From Amorphophallus konjac (lineage: Eukaryota; Streptophyta; Magnoliopsida; Alismatales; Araceae), in the NCBI GenBank assembly GCA_022559845.1, contig CM040120.1, positions 168,312,334 through 168,376,333 of the forward strand: a stretch of DNA of 64,000 nucleotides. Direction: 5' to 3'. The stretch's first letter is position 1. Each line of letters starts with the position of its first letter. The notes below the pieces were generated by a model. The model saw only the letters and a program-made list of their open reading frames with translations. It did no database searches and had not been told where the DNA came from. Positions 23,017 through 34,305 of the stretch are shown piece after piece. The position numbers were made by a program, and so were the translations under genes.

Positions 23017-25599
23017 TGATGGGGACATCCCCAGCCACTCCATCTTTTTTTTCGGGACTATAGTTGCTCGCCATCGGCGCATCATCAATTTCACCACTTA
23101 ATTTCGAGTCGTAGCATGTAATTTTCATTTTATTTGAGTCTCTTTATATGTACTTTTTCCTTTTTGAGTCACTTAGTAAGTTAATAGGTCATTAGAGTGG
23201 TCAGTGGAGACAATTGGGCCCAACTAGTGGGCTAGGCCCATGGGCGCCCCCTTCAGGACTTGTCTAGTCATTTGTCTAAAAGTCAAGGTTAGTTTGGTCA
23301 TAAGGAATTATGTAATCCTATAAATAGGCCCCCACTCCCCTCATATGTAACAACTTTGAATATTTGAATAGAAAGAAAACCCCTTTGAGAAATTCTCCCC
23401 CTGCCTTTTGGGGTAGACTCTCCACCTCTATCTCCTCTCTCTCTCTCACATATCTCTCTCTCTAAGGGGGCTCCCCCCCTCTCTCTCTCTTCTCCCTCCC
23501 CCAAATTTGAATTTCCCCTCTCTCCTCACTCCCTTCCCTCCTCATTAAAGCCATATCCCTTCCTCATACCCTCATTCAATTATTTCCTCAACCCTTATGT
23601 GGAATCCCCTCCCCCTAGACACCCTTTCATCTTCCCAACACATCTCTTCACTTCCCCAAGCCCCCTTTCACCCCTCCCAAGCCTAAAATTCAAACTCCCC
23701 CCTCTTTCTATCTCCCTAGCCCCCCCTTGGTCGACCTCCCTTGACCATTCAGCTCCTAGGGTCGCCCCCCACCTCCCCCATTCCTCCTTGGCCATCTCTC
23801 TTCCCTCTCCCATTCCACCCCCTCTCTTGTGCTCACCCAGCCACCACACTGCCATCTCCAGCCAGCTTCGCCCTCACCATTGATCCCTCAGCTCCCCATC
23901 AGTCCTCCAGCCACTCCCCTCCCCTCCCTACAGCCATTAGTCAACCCCATCTCCCTCCTATCCCTCACAACCCCATCAATCATATTCCTTTCAGCTTCAG
24001 ACCCAGTCCAGGGTCGCAGGCAGCAGAGCAGCAGCAGCTTACAGAGGCAGCCACAACCTTCCCTCAAGGCTGTAGGTGGAGTATCTTATACCGGTGGAAA
24101 CCACGTCAAGACAGCTTCGCAACGAAGGTGGTCCCGCCGGCATCTGAGCTCGGAGCTGTTCGGGGGAGCAGATATCGCCGGACTGCGCTTCTATCCCCTG
24201 ACTGGCGACCTGAAGCTGAGTGTAGAGGCTCCCACGACCAGCTCGCTTGAGCTCCTGGTGCAATCCTCAAAGTGTAAGAACTAAGTCCCATCCTCTTTCA
24301 GTACCATAAAGAAGGTGGTGATTCGCCAACCCGAGCACCCGGTACCGGCCATTCTCGTCGAAGGTCGCAGACTGTAGCTGTTTGTTCAGGTTGGAACGAC
24401 CCCCACTCTTCAGCTTAGAGCTTTCTTCTCCGAGCTTCGATTGTGGTCCTATCAGTTTTCATTCAAGCTACTTTGTCCATGGTCGTGTCGCCGCCAATTT
24501 CGCCTCCATCGGAGTTCGGTAGCGCCCGGGGCAGCTTCGGCATCAGTACACTTTGGTTCTGCATCAGTCAGAACTCAGTCAGACCAGCTGAGTACTCCAA
24601 ACTATAGTGATCGCCAGCATCCACCCAACGGCACCGAACTTGTACAGTCTGTTCCCTGGTCAGTCCTGGTCGTCTCAGCACTGATCTCACCTTTGGAAAC
24701 CTTGGGACGAGCTTGTGGCAGTCGCGACACCGACACCCTGTCCTGCAGTCACAGACCGGGCAGAACAGAGCAACTTGTGAAGACGAAGGCGCAGCACCTT
24801 GGCTCGACCTCCGGACGACTACCAGCTCCTACGGCCGGCTTCTACCTCCTCCCTAGTTAACTCAACATCAGTCCCGCCTTCCTGAAGCACCGGGAGATGC
24901 CCGCAGTAGCTCAACATCCACTCTCTACCCCGACTAGTCACATCGGGCAGATTCAGGTGTTTCGGCTTTTCCCCTCCCCACGCTTGGCCGGCTGAAGGCC
25001 CCTCCCAGTGTGGAGGTAGTTTTGGATGTAATTTCAATTAATCCCCACCCCGAGATCCCCCTCCTGCGAGAGGTGTAGTGTTGTACTTCTCTAATTTTCA
25101 AGTTTAAGCTACACCGGCGAAGCGTGCGGGCGCGTACCCACGCTTCCCCGCTCGCCTCGTCTCCAGCCGGGATAGGTGTATTCACACCAATCAGGTGAGC
25201 TCTGGGCCACATCCCTCGCTGGTTTACTATTGCTTATTTAGTATTGCCTTCTAACTCCGTCGGACGATGAGTGAGCGCCCGATCTAAATTTCCCACCAAT
25301 TGAGTGGCCACCGTGGAGTGAGGTGAGAGCAACCACTTAACCCACGCCCTTGGCATGTTGGCCGCCCATGATTTGGGCATCCCTGGCCCTTAGGGGTCCA
25401 TCACAAGCTAGACAACCCCCTAGAACCACAAGGTCCAACCTCGGACCCTCATCCCCATCGCCGGTCCACCTACAGACCTGGGTGTGCGCGTCACGGGTGA
25501 GTCCACTTGAGTGAGTTCGCCATTCAGTTCGTGCTTGCTTGCTAGGTCCAAGGGGTTGTTCGGTCTAGTTGCTGCATTTCCTTAGGGCGTGTCACGTCA
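23017..25599 (+). mobile_element. Solo LTR (2.58 kb) inserted in Tekay A RT
   Basis: Starts TGATGGGGACATCC and ends GTCACGTCA. It is flanked by actac on both sides (23012-23016 and 25600-25604) and cleanly splits an RT coding sequence. A TATA box (ctataaatag, 23318-23327) supports the plus orientation. CT microsatellites occur near 23425-23490. No PBS, interior or second copy is present. Long open stretches near 23600-24290 and 24441-24860 are proline- or serine-rich and resemble no known protein, so they are read as chance. The TGATGGGG start is shared with the TR-GAG LTR, which suggests a related family. Confidence 0.8.
23318..23327 (+). promoter_or_regulatory. TATA box of solo LTR
   Basis: CTATAAATAG lies about 300 bases into the LTR, at the usual distance for a plant LTR core promoter. 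Confidence 0.6.
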
Positions 25600-25604
25600 A
25601 CTAC

Positions 25605-26204
25605 CACAAAGTGATCAAGGTATGGCCTGAATACATTGTTCACCAACTGTATAAATGCTGCAGGTGCATTGGTTTGGCCAAAAGGCATAACAATGAATTC
25701 ATAGTGTCCATACCTGCTCCTGACTACCGTTTTGTGAATGTCCCTTTCCTTGATCTTCAATTGATGATAACCAGATCTGAGATTAATTTTTGAAAAATAT
25801 CGAGCTCCAGAAATATGGTCAAATAGTTCATCAATCCTCGGCAATGGATATTTGTTATTAATTGTGAGTTGGTTCAGTTCTCGGTAGTCAACACACAATC
25901 TCATTGATATGTCCTTCTTTTTGACAAATAGAACAGGAGCTCCCCAAGGTGAAGTACTTGGTCATATAAATCCTTTATCCAATAACTCCATCAGTTGTTC
26001 TTTCAACTCTTTCATTTCGGTAGGGGACATCCGATAAGGAGCCTTAGAAACAGGTGTAGCTCCTGGAATCAAGTCAATAGAGAAGACAACTTCTCTCTCC
26101 GGAGGAATACCTGGAAACTCATCTGAAAATATATCAGAATAATCTCAAACAATAGGAATGTCCTCCAGATTAGGTTCCTTATGCCCGGCCACAGTAATAC
26201 GAGC
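25605..26204 (-). pseudogene. Tekay A reverse transcriptase, N-terminal part
   Basis: The minus-strand translation shows the Ty3 RT sequence in order: [64 protein letters not shown] and [20 protein letters not shown]. It runs up to FVVV, where the solo LTR interrupts it. Stops lie near 25967 and 26144. Sequence and order agree with Tekay C, the intact relative in this window. Confidence 0.8.
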
Positions 26205-26829
26205 TCAGAATGTCGTACAACCTTTCTTCAATAACTTATCAGCTTTAAGGGCCGAAATAAGGGCTAGGTGTCTAGAATGCCTGACGCTAGAAAATGAGAG
26301 TTTGGGGTATCCACTAAAGGTCACCATAGTCAACTTGCAACTAACACTAGCGCCATGTCTAGATAACCAGTCAGCTCCCAAAATAACATCATAGCCTTCC
26401 ATCTTCATGCAGACTATGTCAGTAGGTAGGTTGCAACTACTAACTAGAACTTCACTAGTAGGGTAGAAGTATTTAATCTTCGATCCCGCCCCAACCAGAG
26501 TAGTAATAACATGTTTAGATTCTAACGGGACAGACTTCATAGGCAGAGTATCAGCAAAGCTCTTAGATTTAAAGGAATGCGTAGCTCCAGTATCAAATAA
26601 AATAGAGGCGGGCTTTGAGTAAACAGAAAGAGTACCTTCTACGATGCCCCCTTCTTCGATAGATTCCGCATCCCTAAGTTTAGATTCTAACAGAACAGGC
26701 CTCATAGGAAGAGTACGAGCAAAGCTCTTAGATATGAATGACTGCGTAGCTCCAATGTCAAATAAAACAGAGGTGGGTTTTGAGCAAACAGAATAGTACC
26801 TTCCATGATGCCTCCTTCTTCAGTGGGTT
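26205..26829 (-). pseudogene. Tekay A protease with a tandem duplication of its active-site segment
   Basis: The minus-strand frame contains SILFDTGATHSF, then GYDVILGADWL, which are the aspartic-protease active site and second conserved block of Ty3 elements. Bases near 26515-26675 and 26677-26835 are tandem copies about 160-165 bases apart. The upstream copy carries a second active-site segment with Ile in place of Thr in the DTG triad, and it is out of frame. The element is decayed. Confidence 0.7.
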
Positions 26830-26835
26830 CTACAT
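26515..26835. repeat. Tandem duplication (about 160 bp, two copies) within protease
   Basis: Both copies share gcaaagctcttagat, gcgtagctcca and the caaataaaa stretch in the same order, with substitutions between them. The duplication is therefore not recent. Confidence 0.65.
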
Positions 26836-27834
26836 TCTTATGGGCTTGAAGTCTTCCTTGCTTTTTGATAGCAACTGGAAGTTTTTTCGGTGGGGCTTGC
26901 TCGTTAAGAAGTGGGCAATTCGGGATTCCATGGTCCTGACCCCCACAATGAAGACAAGCACCAAGTCTTCTCCAGCACTCTTTCGCCTTGTGTCTGGACT
27001 TTTCGCAATGCTTGCATAGTTCCTTAGATGGGGAAGCAACCGATACAATTTGTTTATCGTGCGATCTTGACTTTTTGTCCATATAAATGTTACGCCCATC
27101 CTTATGGAAGTTACGCCCATCAAAATTGGGCCTCTATTTCCTGATGGAGGGCTTGAAGTTAACGGAGCCTGTAACTTGCTCCATCTTGGCATCTTTTCCA
27201 CGGATGCGATCAGACATCTCTGTTGCATCTTCCAGGAGTTGGGCTCTCCTCACCATATCAGCATGTACTTGGATATCCATCGAGGCGAGTTGAGTACTAT
27301 ACTAGGGCTTTAAGCCATTTAAAAATCTCCTTGCCTTCATCTTTTCATTACCACAAGGTGTGGTGCGTACCGGGATAGTCTCGCGAATTGGGCTTCATAT
27401 TCTACCACCATCAAACTCCTTTGCTTGAAGGAAGCAAATTTGGCAGCTTTCCTTTCTTGCACACTATTGGAGAAGTACTTGTTATTGAAGTGTTCCACAA
27501 ACTCTTCCCACAACACCTGATCATGTGGTAGAGTTGCTTCGATAGACTCCCACCAAGTTCGGACATCCCTTTCTAGCTGAAAGATAGCGAGTAGGACCTT
27601 CTCCTCATCATCACATTACATGACTAAAAAAATCCTCCTAATTTCCTTCACCTAGTGTTCTTCCTCATTTAGGTCCGTGGACCCAGCAAACTTGGGAGGG
27701 TTCATACATTTACTATTCCAATGTAAGTCTTCTACTGCTCGGTGACCTCCTCCTTGAGCCACCTGGTGCAGAGCTTGGGTCAGTCCTTACACCATCCTTT
27801 GCATCTCGCGCCACTGAGCTCTTTAGGCTGCCAT
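26830..27834 (-). pseudogene. Tekay A gag, decayed
   Basis: From an ATG at 27834 the minus strand encodes a diverged copy of the Tekay C gag: AQWREMQRMV near the start, FAGSTD, the gag core WWESIEATLPHDQVLWEEFV, and two zinc knuckles (CKHCEKSRHKAKEC and CLHCGGQDHGIPNC). Several stops and at least one frameshift break it, the first only three codons after the start. It indicates an older insertion than Tekay C. Confidence 0.75.
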
Positions 27835-28023
27835 TGGCGAGAACTAAGCCTGCAACCACAACTAAAAAACTTAAACGTTTTGTTTATTTTCTTGATTTAT
27901 CCTACTTTAAGGCTTAGCCCATGGATGTACCTAATCTCACCGGTAAAGTTCAAGACACTATCTAAGGTTTTTGGTCAACCTTTATAACCTATATCAAGGG
28001 AAGCCTAGGGTTTATGAAACCTA

Positions 28024-28036
28024 GGCTCTAATACCA
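28024..28036 (-). other. Primer-binding site of Tekay A
   Basis: Minus-strand TGGTATTAGAGCC lies seven bases from the LTR end at 28044, with the same GTCTTTG spacer as in Tekay C. It is the tRNA-Met type with one change. Confidence 0.8.
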
Positions 28037-28043
28037 CAAAGAC

Positions 28044-28795
28044 TGTCACGTCCCGACATGGAATATTGAGACGTGACGAGTCATAATCGTTCATGTCGAT
28101 CAGAGCATGCCTATAAGGGGTCCAATCAAAAAGGAGATAACGACAAAAGGATACTATTATTTTATCAAAATAAAGTTTTACAACATCATTAAGCCTTAAG
28201 AGGCATAATACAAGTTCCAATACGTAATTCTAGCAAGAGCAACAAATTTAAACCTAGGTATCTAAGATAAACTTGGTCCCTCTTTTCATTCTTTCTCGTC
28301 CCCATTTGTTTGGGGTTCACCATCGGAACTACCTAAAACATTACCCAAAAATGTAGGGTGAGCGAAACGCTCAGTAGGGTTTACATCTCTATACCAGTCA
28401 ACTTTAAGTAATTAACAGTTTAGATAAAGTTACTGTGCTATGCCGAGAAATGTAACTAAAACATGGAACATGAGTAAGAGAGAGAGTAAAGGAATGCAAG
28501 TAATTGGAATCACAAGTAGACAAGGTATCAAGAGTAAAATTCAAGTGGAGACGATCATGTAGTAAGTATAGAATTTGTCATTTCACGCAAGTATGTACAA
28601 GTCAAGTATTTCATGTAATTCAACTACTTTTAAGTATGCAAGCAAGTAAAGTATTTCATGAATTGTGGAATGTCATAAAAAAATCTTGCACGCATGTTTC
28701 GGTGCAATGCCACACCAAGTCAATAATAGCTCTCATGGGCACCAGTACTTTCGGGCGCTCCCCCAAGGACCAGACTGGTCCCCATTAATGCCAGG
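28044..28795 (-). mobile_element. Tekay A 5' LTR, U5-side part (before Tat insertion)
   Basis: On the minus strand this is the end of the LTR, finishing GGGACGTGACA at 28044. It holds the Tekay-conserved hairpin GAGCG...CGCTC near 28365 and the GGGCGCTC...GGACCAGA block near 28752. The rest of the LTR is at 45921-48100. Together they make about 2932 bases, in line with other Tekay LTRs here. Confidence 0.8.
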
Positions 28796-28999
28796 TGTAG
28801 ATATAAGTTTCCACTCTTCTCTCTCTCTCTCTCTTCACTATAGGGGTCAAAAGCACGCCAAATGCATGAATAAATGAGAGACGGAAGAGAAAACAGAGAA
28901 TGAAGCAAAGTACCGTGATCGCCACCAAGATGCCGTACGCGACAGGCACGCCGTACCTTGGAAAATGGGGAGACACTCGCCTTGGTGCAGCGCCGGGGA

Positions 29000-30300
29000 T
29001 GAACGGCTCCGTTAGGACCGCTCTGGGATGAGCGGTCTTACGATAGACCGCCCTGGGACGCTGTGAGGGACGCGGGGGGAACTGCTGCAGTGAGATGGAC
29101 GGCGCTTTATGGACCGCACTCCAGTGAAGGACGGTTGTTTATGCACCGCGCGTGACGTTGAACGGCTGTAGGATGACCGCTCAAGACCTTCACTCAGTAA
29201 GTTGAGAAGGGTTCGACCTCCACCCTCTCTGGCCGGCCAGAGGGGATGGGCCTCGTGCTGATTAGATGCTGACCTGCGAAACAACGTAGAGACACAAAAA
29301 AGACACCCAAATTAGACCTTAATGATGTGGTACATGTTCAAACGAGAAGAATTAAGCATGAACAAATGAAAAGAGGAATACCTGGGGGGTTTTAAACCCC
29401 TAGGGTGACAAAAAAATGGGATGGTTGTATGCATGTTATGAGAAGGAGGGGGGGTACGCGGGTGAGAAACAAAGTATGCAATGAAAGAACACGACAACAC
29501 TTATGAACGAAAAACCACAAAGACTGGGCTACTCCCTTGACCGGAGGCTCATGCGGACGTAGAGAGCCTCCCTCCTTGGTGCTGGGTCGCTCAAGAGTGC
29601 GGCAGGGCTTCACCGTCGATCAGAAATCTCCCCCCTCTTTTGACATCCGGCCAATAGGGTCTATTTATAGAGCCTAGAAAGCCAGCCCCAAAACTAGGGT
29701 TTAGAGCCATTTTCGGGAAGAAATCATTGAAGATAAATCGTAGATAATAGAATTATCTCTCATCCAGTCGAAACGGCATCGAAAATGGTTGATTATCCAC
29801 GGAGAAATCACCAAAATAAGTTAAGGATAAAACCATGAAATAAACGGGCTAAAATCGGTTGAAAATCAACAACCGACGTCTTGAACGGTCTTACGATAGA
29901 CCGCACAAGGAATGGGCGGTCTAATTCGGACCGTCCATTCTGTCGGTGGAAATTCGAATAATCAGACTATTATCCCAACTATCTCTCCAACTGGCCGAAA
30001 CGTCCGCCGTGGGACCCTGAACATATGAACGGTTGAAAGTAGACCGTTTTAATGTAGGGCGGCCCGAGAACGGCCGTTTTTCCCTGTCGGTGATAATTCA
30101 AACGTTCGGATAATTATCTGAGGAAACGGGCGCGCGTAGGACTCTGAAATATAGGCGGTCGTATTAGGCCCGTCCATTAACTTGAGCGGTCCTAATAACA
30201 CCGCCTAAGGCCCTGTCGGTGCAAATTCAGAAAATCCTCGAAAAATCCGCCAAAATATATGAACGGTCTAGATGCAACCGCCCATATCATGCCGTTCATG
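29000..30300. repeat. GCGGTC/GACCGC hairpin arrays in Tat LTR
   Basis: Two clusters of short inverted repeats (29000-29180 and 29880-30300). Examples: GCGGTC (29032-29037) faces GACCGC (29046-29051) with an 8-base loop. GGGCGGTC (29914-29921) faces GACCGTCC (29929-29936). The loop ttacgata recurs in two hairpins. The same arrays are present in the other LTR. Confidence 0.65.
29661..29670 (-). promoter_or_regulatory. TATA box in Tat 3' LTR
   Basis: ctatttatag on the plus strand reads CTATAAATAG on the minus strand, the coding strand of gag-pol. The copy in the 5' LTR at 45075-45084 is the likely core promoter of the genomic RNA. Confidence 0.65.
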
Positions 30301-30501
30301 CTCTTAGGCATTTGATAATCACAGCCGAAGGCCCATTAAGCCCCGAATCACCGCAAATTGCACTAAGGAGGGAGACGACCCATAAAATGAGCCCGAGTCA
30401 TGCCACAAAAAATGGCCCGACAGATAATGGATAACTTAGGGCATCAATCAATGGAAGTAAGAGAAACTGCTCAACTTATCGGTAGAAAACGGGTGTCAAC
30501 A

Positions 30502-30517
30502 GATGCCCCTCCTTAAC
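30502..30517 (-). other. Polypurine tract of Tat element
   Basis: The minus strand reads gttaaggaggggcatc directly before the TGTTGACACCC start of the 3' LTR. Confidence 0.7.
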
Positions 30518-32335
30518 AACCTCTTTGCAGGGGAGCGAGCGGAGGTGAAGCGGCGGTGACACGGAACATGGAGACGAAGCGAAAATGTAGCGGAGTGGAC
30601 CGAAAAAGCGGGCGTTAAGGTAAACGACACCCGTTCCTGCCAATAAGCGATGAGAATCTTTCGAAAAACCTTGAACCGAGCGTTAGGAATAACTGACCAA
30701 AAGGTGACGCCAATCTGGAGGGACTAAACTAAAGGAAACCAACCGACAAAACCAACCTCATGGGGGACACAATCCCGCGGTCCAATGAGGGGGCCACAAA
30801 AGAAAAAGATGCTAAAGCTCCAGACGGGGATCTTTCAGTCAATCGACTCCAACGAACCGACCAAAGAAAACCTTCGAATTCAGAATGGAATTAGTTCATC
30901 TTACTCGAGCATTGGGACACACAGCTAGCCATTACTTTGACGGGACATTTCTTAAGCAGACAATGGGACATGAAAGCTCAAAAGGATGCGTATGATGCAT
31001 GCTTGGCTAAAAGTAAAAGAAATCGTTAAAACAAATGCGAAGAAAGATTAAAATATAAAATATTCGAGAGTAGTATTGTTAAGCTGGGAATATCAGAGTC
31101 AAGATACCGTCCGCGACCACGGCGTGCGGATAGAACCGTCCTCCTCGTGACATCCCAACTTAACGGCCTATCCGAAGGTTAGGTACATGAATCCTGGATC
31201 ATCATTGTTTTTGTTGAAGGGGAACATCAGATCCTGGAACACGTAAGAAACCTGCCGGCTCTCGAAATAGTATATATATAATATCATATAGTAATGCAAT
31301 AAGGGATCTAGGGACAGAAGGCCATACCTGACTTACCTGTGCAGGCGAAGCAGCGAGACAAGCTGAAGTGATGCTGCAAAAGTGGTTAAGAGATGCATTT
31401 CCCAAGAAGATATTCAATATTCATGATTTAAAACACATCAACAAAATATACGGCTGGACTTAAACCGTTCTACCTTCCAAACGGCTTTATGTTAACCGTA
31501 CGCGTCTGACATTCAAACAATTCTTTGAGGGCCGGTTGCTAGTGAAGAACGGTTGGGTAGACACCGTTTTAATAAGAACGGCCCTGTGAGAACCGCTCTT
31601 TTCCAGAATATCAAGCGACTCAGAGGTAACGGTCAAGAAAGAAATACGGTTATGAACAAACCGTTCATAAAGTGAACGGTCTAATGATAGACCGTTCTTC
31701 TCTGGAGGTTCGAAAAAAGAAGAACCCCTTCGTCTCCCTCCACTGTAACCGGCGGTGGAAGGGACGAAGGGGCAAAACGACGCCCACAATCTCCCTCTCT
31801 CACTCTCTCTTCTCAACTCCCCCCTCTCCCTCTCTCAATCTTCACTACGCCCCCCCCAGCCCATTAGATGACCCGGACGAAGCATCAAGCGGCCCGGCCG
31901 TCCGCCGCCGGCGAGGGTTCGCCGCCGCCGTCGGAGCAACCGCCACCGCCGTCGGAGGAGGAGGACGCACCCGAGGTGACGATGTAGGAGCTTGCCGTTG
32001 TCGTCGCCGACGAAGAAGTCTTTGCCGGCGAGGAGGAAGTGGCCGGAGGGCCATCGCCCGCCGGGGCGGCCAAGAAACCACGGGACCCCGAGGTAGGTTC
32101 CCCTTCACTTTTCTTTCATTTCCAACCTTTACATTCCATGCATGTTAGCTTTAGGGGGTTTAGAGGGACCTAGGGGCTGTTTTAGGGACCACGGAGGTCT
32201 CCCAGCCGGCTGGGAGGCCTCCACCGTCGTCGGGGACGACGACGGTAAAACGGCTTAACAGAAACCGTCCTGCCAAAACAATGCGGTCCCCAAAGGACCG
32301 CCTCAAACGAACACGGTGCAGGGAGCGCCGCTCCT
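30518..32335. other. Region upstream of the antisense gene in the Tat element
   Basis: This 1.8 kb has no long conserved frame. It contains an AT-rich run (tatatatataatatcatatag, near 31269) and a third hairpin cluster with ACCGTTC/GAACGGT arms at 31440-31690. A CT-rich tract (31790-31855) and a short plus-strand frame at 31868-31987 starting MTRTKHQAARPS follow. It is the likely promoter and leader region of the plus-strand gene at 32336-33648. That role is inferred from position. Confidence 0.45.
31440..31690. repeat. ACCGTT/AACGGT hairpin cluster inside Tat element
   Basis: AACGGTT, ACCGTTTT, GAACGGTC and AGACCGTTC recur in facing pairs. The clearest is GAACGGTC (near 31674) facing AGACCGTTC (near 31690) with an 8-base loop. 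The cluster shows that these hairpins are not confined to the LTRs. Confidence 0.55.
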
Positions 32336-33648
32336 ATGAGAGAGGTAAGTTTGATTAGAATATGTTTAGGGTCCATCTTCCAATTTCCTCTCATATCTTT
32401 TTATGCCCCTTGCTTTCTCCTTCTTTTCAGCTTCTTCCCGGCCCGAGACGCTTCTCTAATTTAAAGTGGGTGGCTCCCATGGTCCGTGCATTGCCCCTCG
32501 GGGTGACTCACCTTCTCAAATCCTGGCATCTACACTCTCTCATGGTCTTAGGCCAGAACTACCCCAAACTTTCCTTAGACTGGCATGGTATCTCTGCTTT
32601 GGTGGAGATCTGGCATCCTCAGACCCATACCTTCTTCTTCCCATCTTTTGAGGCCACTGTCTTGCTAGAGGAGGTAGAGACATATTTTGGGCTCCCTAGG
32701 TCCAAGGTGGGGGAGGAAGACCTGATATGCCATACTGTTGCCCCTATAGATCCAAAACTCATTCTAGGAGGGTTCATACCCAATAGCGGAGATGTTCGTA
32801 CCTTCGTGGGCCCTCGCCACATTCACCTCCTTCCTCTGAGCCAGTGGGTGGTAGAACATTGCCGGAACAAGTGCGGGTGGGTTGAGGCCATAGCCAAAGC
32901 TGCGTCCATCTGCCTATGCGGGGCCATCCTTTTCCCTTCAGCCGACCATGTCTTAGAGATTCCTTTACTCAGCACCATCAGCGGCCTTTGGCAGGGGTAT
33001 TCCATTTCTCATGTTGTCCTAGCTTACCTGTATGAGGGCCTTTCTTCAGCAGCCTTAGGAGGTCCTCTCTTTGGTTCGATGATCCTATTGGAGTGCTGGA
33101 TGGGAGTTAGGATGAAGTTCACAGTGAGGGAAGACATTACTTCAGTTAGCAGGATCTTTGGGAGCCACCCCCTTTACTTCATAGGGGGCCCCTTCAGGTT
33201 TTCTCCACAGGTTGAGTGCAGGACGGCTGAGTTGAAGACCAGGGACGAGTGGCGCCCGTATATCCACAGGCTGCCCCTGGATAGGTTCGTGATGCGCCCG
33301 AGCTTCCTCCATGATACCACCATCAGGCTACCGAGGACAGCCGGCTTGGACTTGAGGCTTGTGAGCGACACCACTTTGGCGATGTACAGCCCACACAGAT
33401 GCTACCTGCAGATTGGGCTTCCCCGGACGGTGCTACCCACGCTACCCCACCTTCCCATGCTACAGATGCGGAGGATCGGGACAGAGGAGGACGAGCAGGC
33501 GGTCAGGAGCGCGCTGATCATGTGGGAGGTGAGCAGGGTGCGTACCCTACCAGTAGAGGTCGAGGAGGCTTCAGAGACTAGACAGGCTTATCTTAGGGAG
33601 TTGAGAGAGATACGTCCTCGTGGGGATGCCCAGCGACGGACTGAGTGA
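32336..33648 (+). CDS. Plant mobile domain (PMD, aminotransferase-like) protein, antisense in Tat element
   Basis: The frame contains the PMD hallmarks in order: WHGISALVEIWHPQTHTFFF, SFEATVLLEEVETYFGLP, ISHVVLAYLYEGLSSAALGG and a long C-terminal part ending PRGDAQRRTE. PMD proteins occur in plants as host genes (MAIN family) and inside transposons, and their molecular role there is unclear. A consensus intron (GTAAGT at 32345, TTCTTTTCAG ending at 32430, 86 bases) gives an in-frame start ATG AGA GAG at 32336-32344 joined to codons from 32431. Without splicing the frame opens at an ATG at 32362, inside the intron. It lies tail to tail with pol. The PMD portion has no stops. The call is firm for the domain, less so for the exon model. 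Confidence 0.75.
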
Positions 33649-34011
33649 TCTTCTTTTGTTTTTATGATGATATGAGATTGGATTTTATATTCGGACAACT
33701 TGATATAAGACATGAATAAGATTTGAGATTGAGTTTGAGCTTTGCAATATGATTATGATGTGATGTGATTGTATAGGCTAATGCGAGGATTGAATATTCC
33801 TGTAGTCCTGGGTCAACTGTTCTTCCGACCTGCCCCTGCACACATGCAAATATGAAACAGATTAAATCTATTTTAGGCTCAGCCCCTTGCCTACAGCAAG
33901 TTAGGAGGTGACCCTTTCTTGACTTTTGGTCAAGGGGGGTGAGCCTTATTAAATAGGCAAATATCAAAGTGCGAGAAAATGCAGATGAATGCAAGAAGGA
34001 AACAAGTAAAC
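33649..34011. other. Intergenic stretch after PMD gene
   Basis: About 360 bases between the PMD stop and the minisatellite. No conserved frame is seen on either strand. Confidence 0.5.
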
Positions 34012-34305
34012 TCAATTTTTTGTTGAATTCTGAAATATTTGATTTTGTTTGGGTTTTGAAATATCTGATTTTTTTTTGGGTTTGAAATATTTGATTTTTT
34101 TGGGTTTTGAAATATTTGAATTTTTTGGGTTTTGAAATATTTGATTTTTTTTGGGTTTTGAAATATCTGATTTTTTTTTAGATTTTTTTTTTAGATTTTG
34201 AAATATTTGATTTTGAAATATCTGATTTTTGGGTTTTGAAATATTTGATTTTTTTGGGTTTTGAAATATTTGATTTTTTTTTTTTTGAGATTTTGAAATC
34301 AGCTC
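34012..34305. repeat. AT-rich minisatellite, about 26-bp unit, 10-11 copies
   Basis: The unit gaaatatttgatttttttgg plus gtttt is repeated about ten times, with variation in T-run length and ttt/tct in the core. It lies between the convergent ends of PMD (plus) and pol (minus). Its open minus-strand frame (KKNQIFQNPKK repeats) is a by-product of the repeat. Confidence 0.8.

Larger units (their letters stand above)
28796..30501 (-). repeat. 3' LTR of Tat element
   Basis: Near-identical to 44210-45915. Contains a CT microsatellite (near 28813-28834), a minus-strand TATA box (29661-29670), hairpin clusters (29000-29180 and 29880-30300), and three degenerate tandem units each opening with TGTCGGTG (29941, 30085 and 30214). 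Confidence 0.9.

Noticed and set aside
23599..24860. Long open frames rich in Pro, Ser and His in the solo LTR
   Set aside because: They lie in C-rich LTR sequence, overlap in several frames and strands, and have no recognisable domain. They are better read as composition effects.
31672..32148. Arg- and Gly-rich frame upstream of PMD, and antisense frames there
   Set aside because: They arise from CCG-rich sequence. All frames are open because stop codons are rare in such DNA. No domain is recognised.
32336..33648. PMD gene as an ordinary host gene
   Set aside because: It lies between the two near-identical LTRs of one element with a single target duplication, so it is carried by the retrotransposon.
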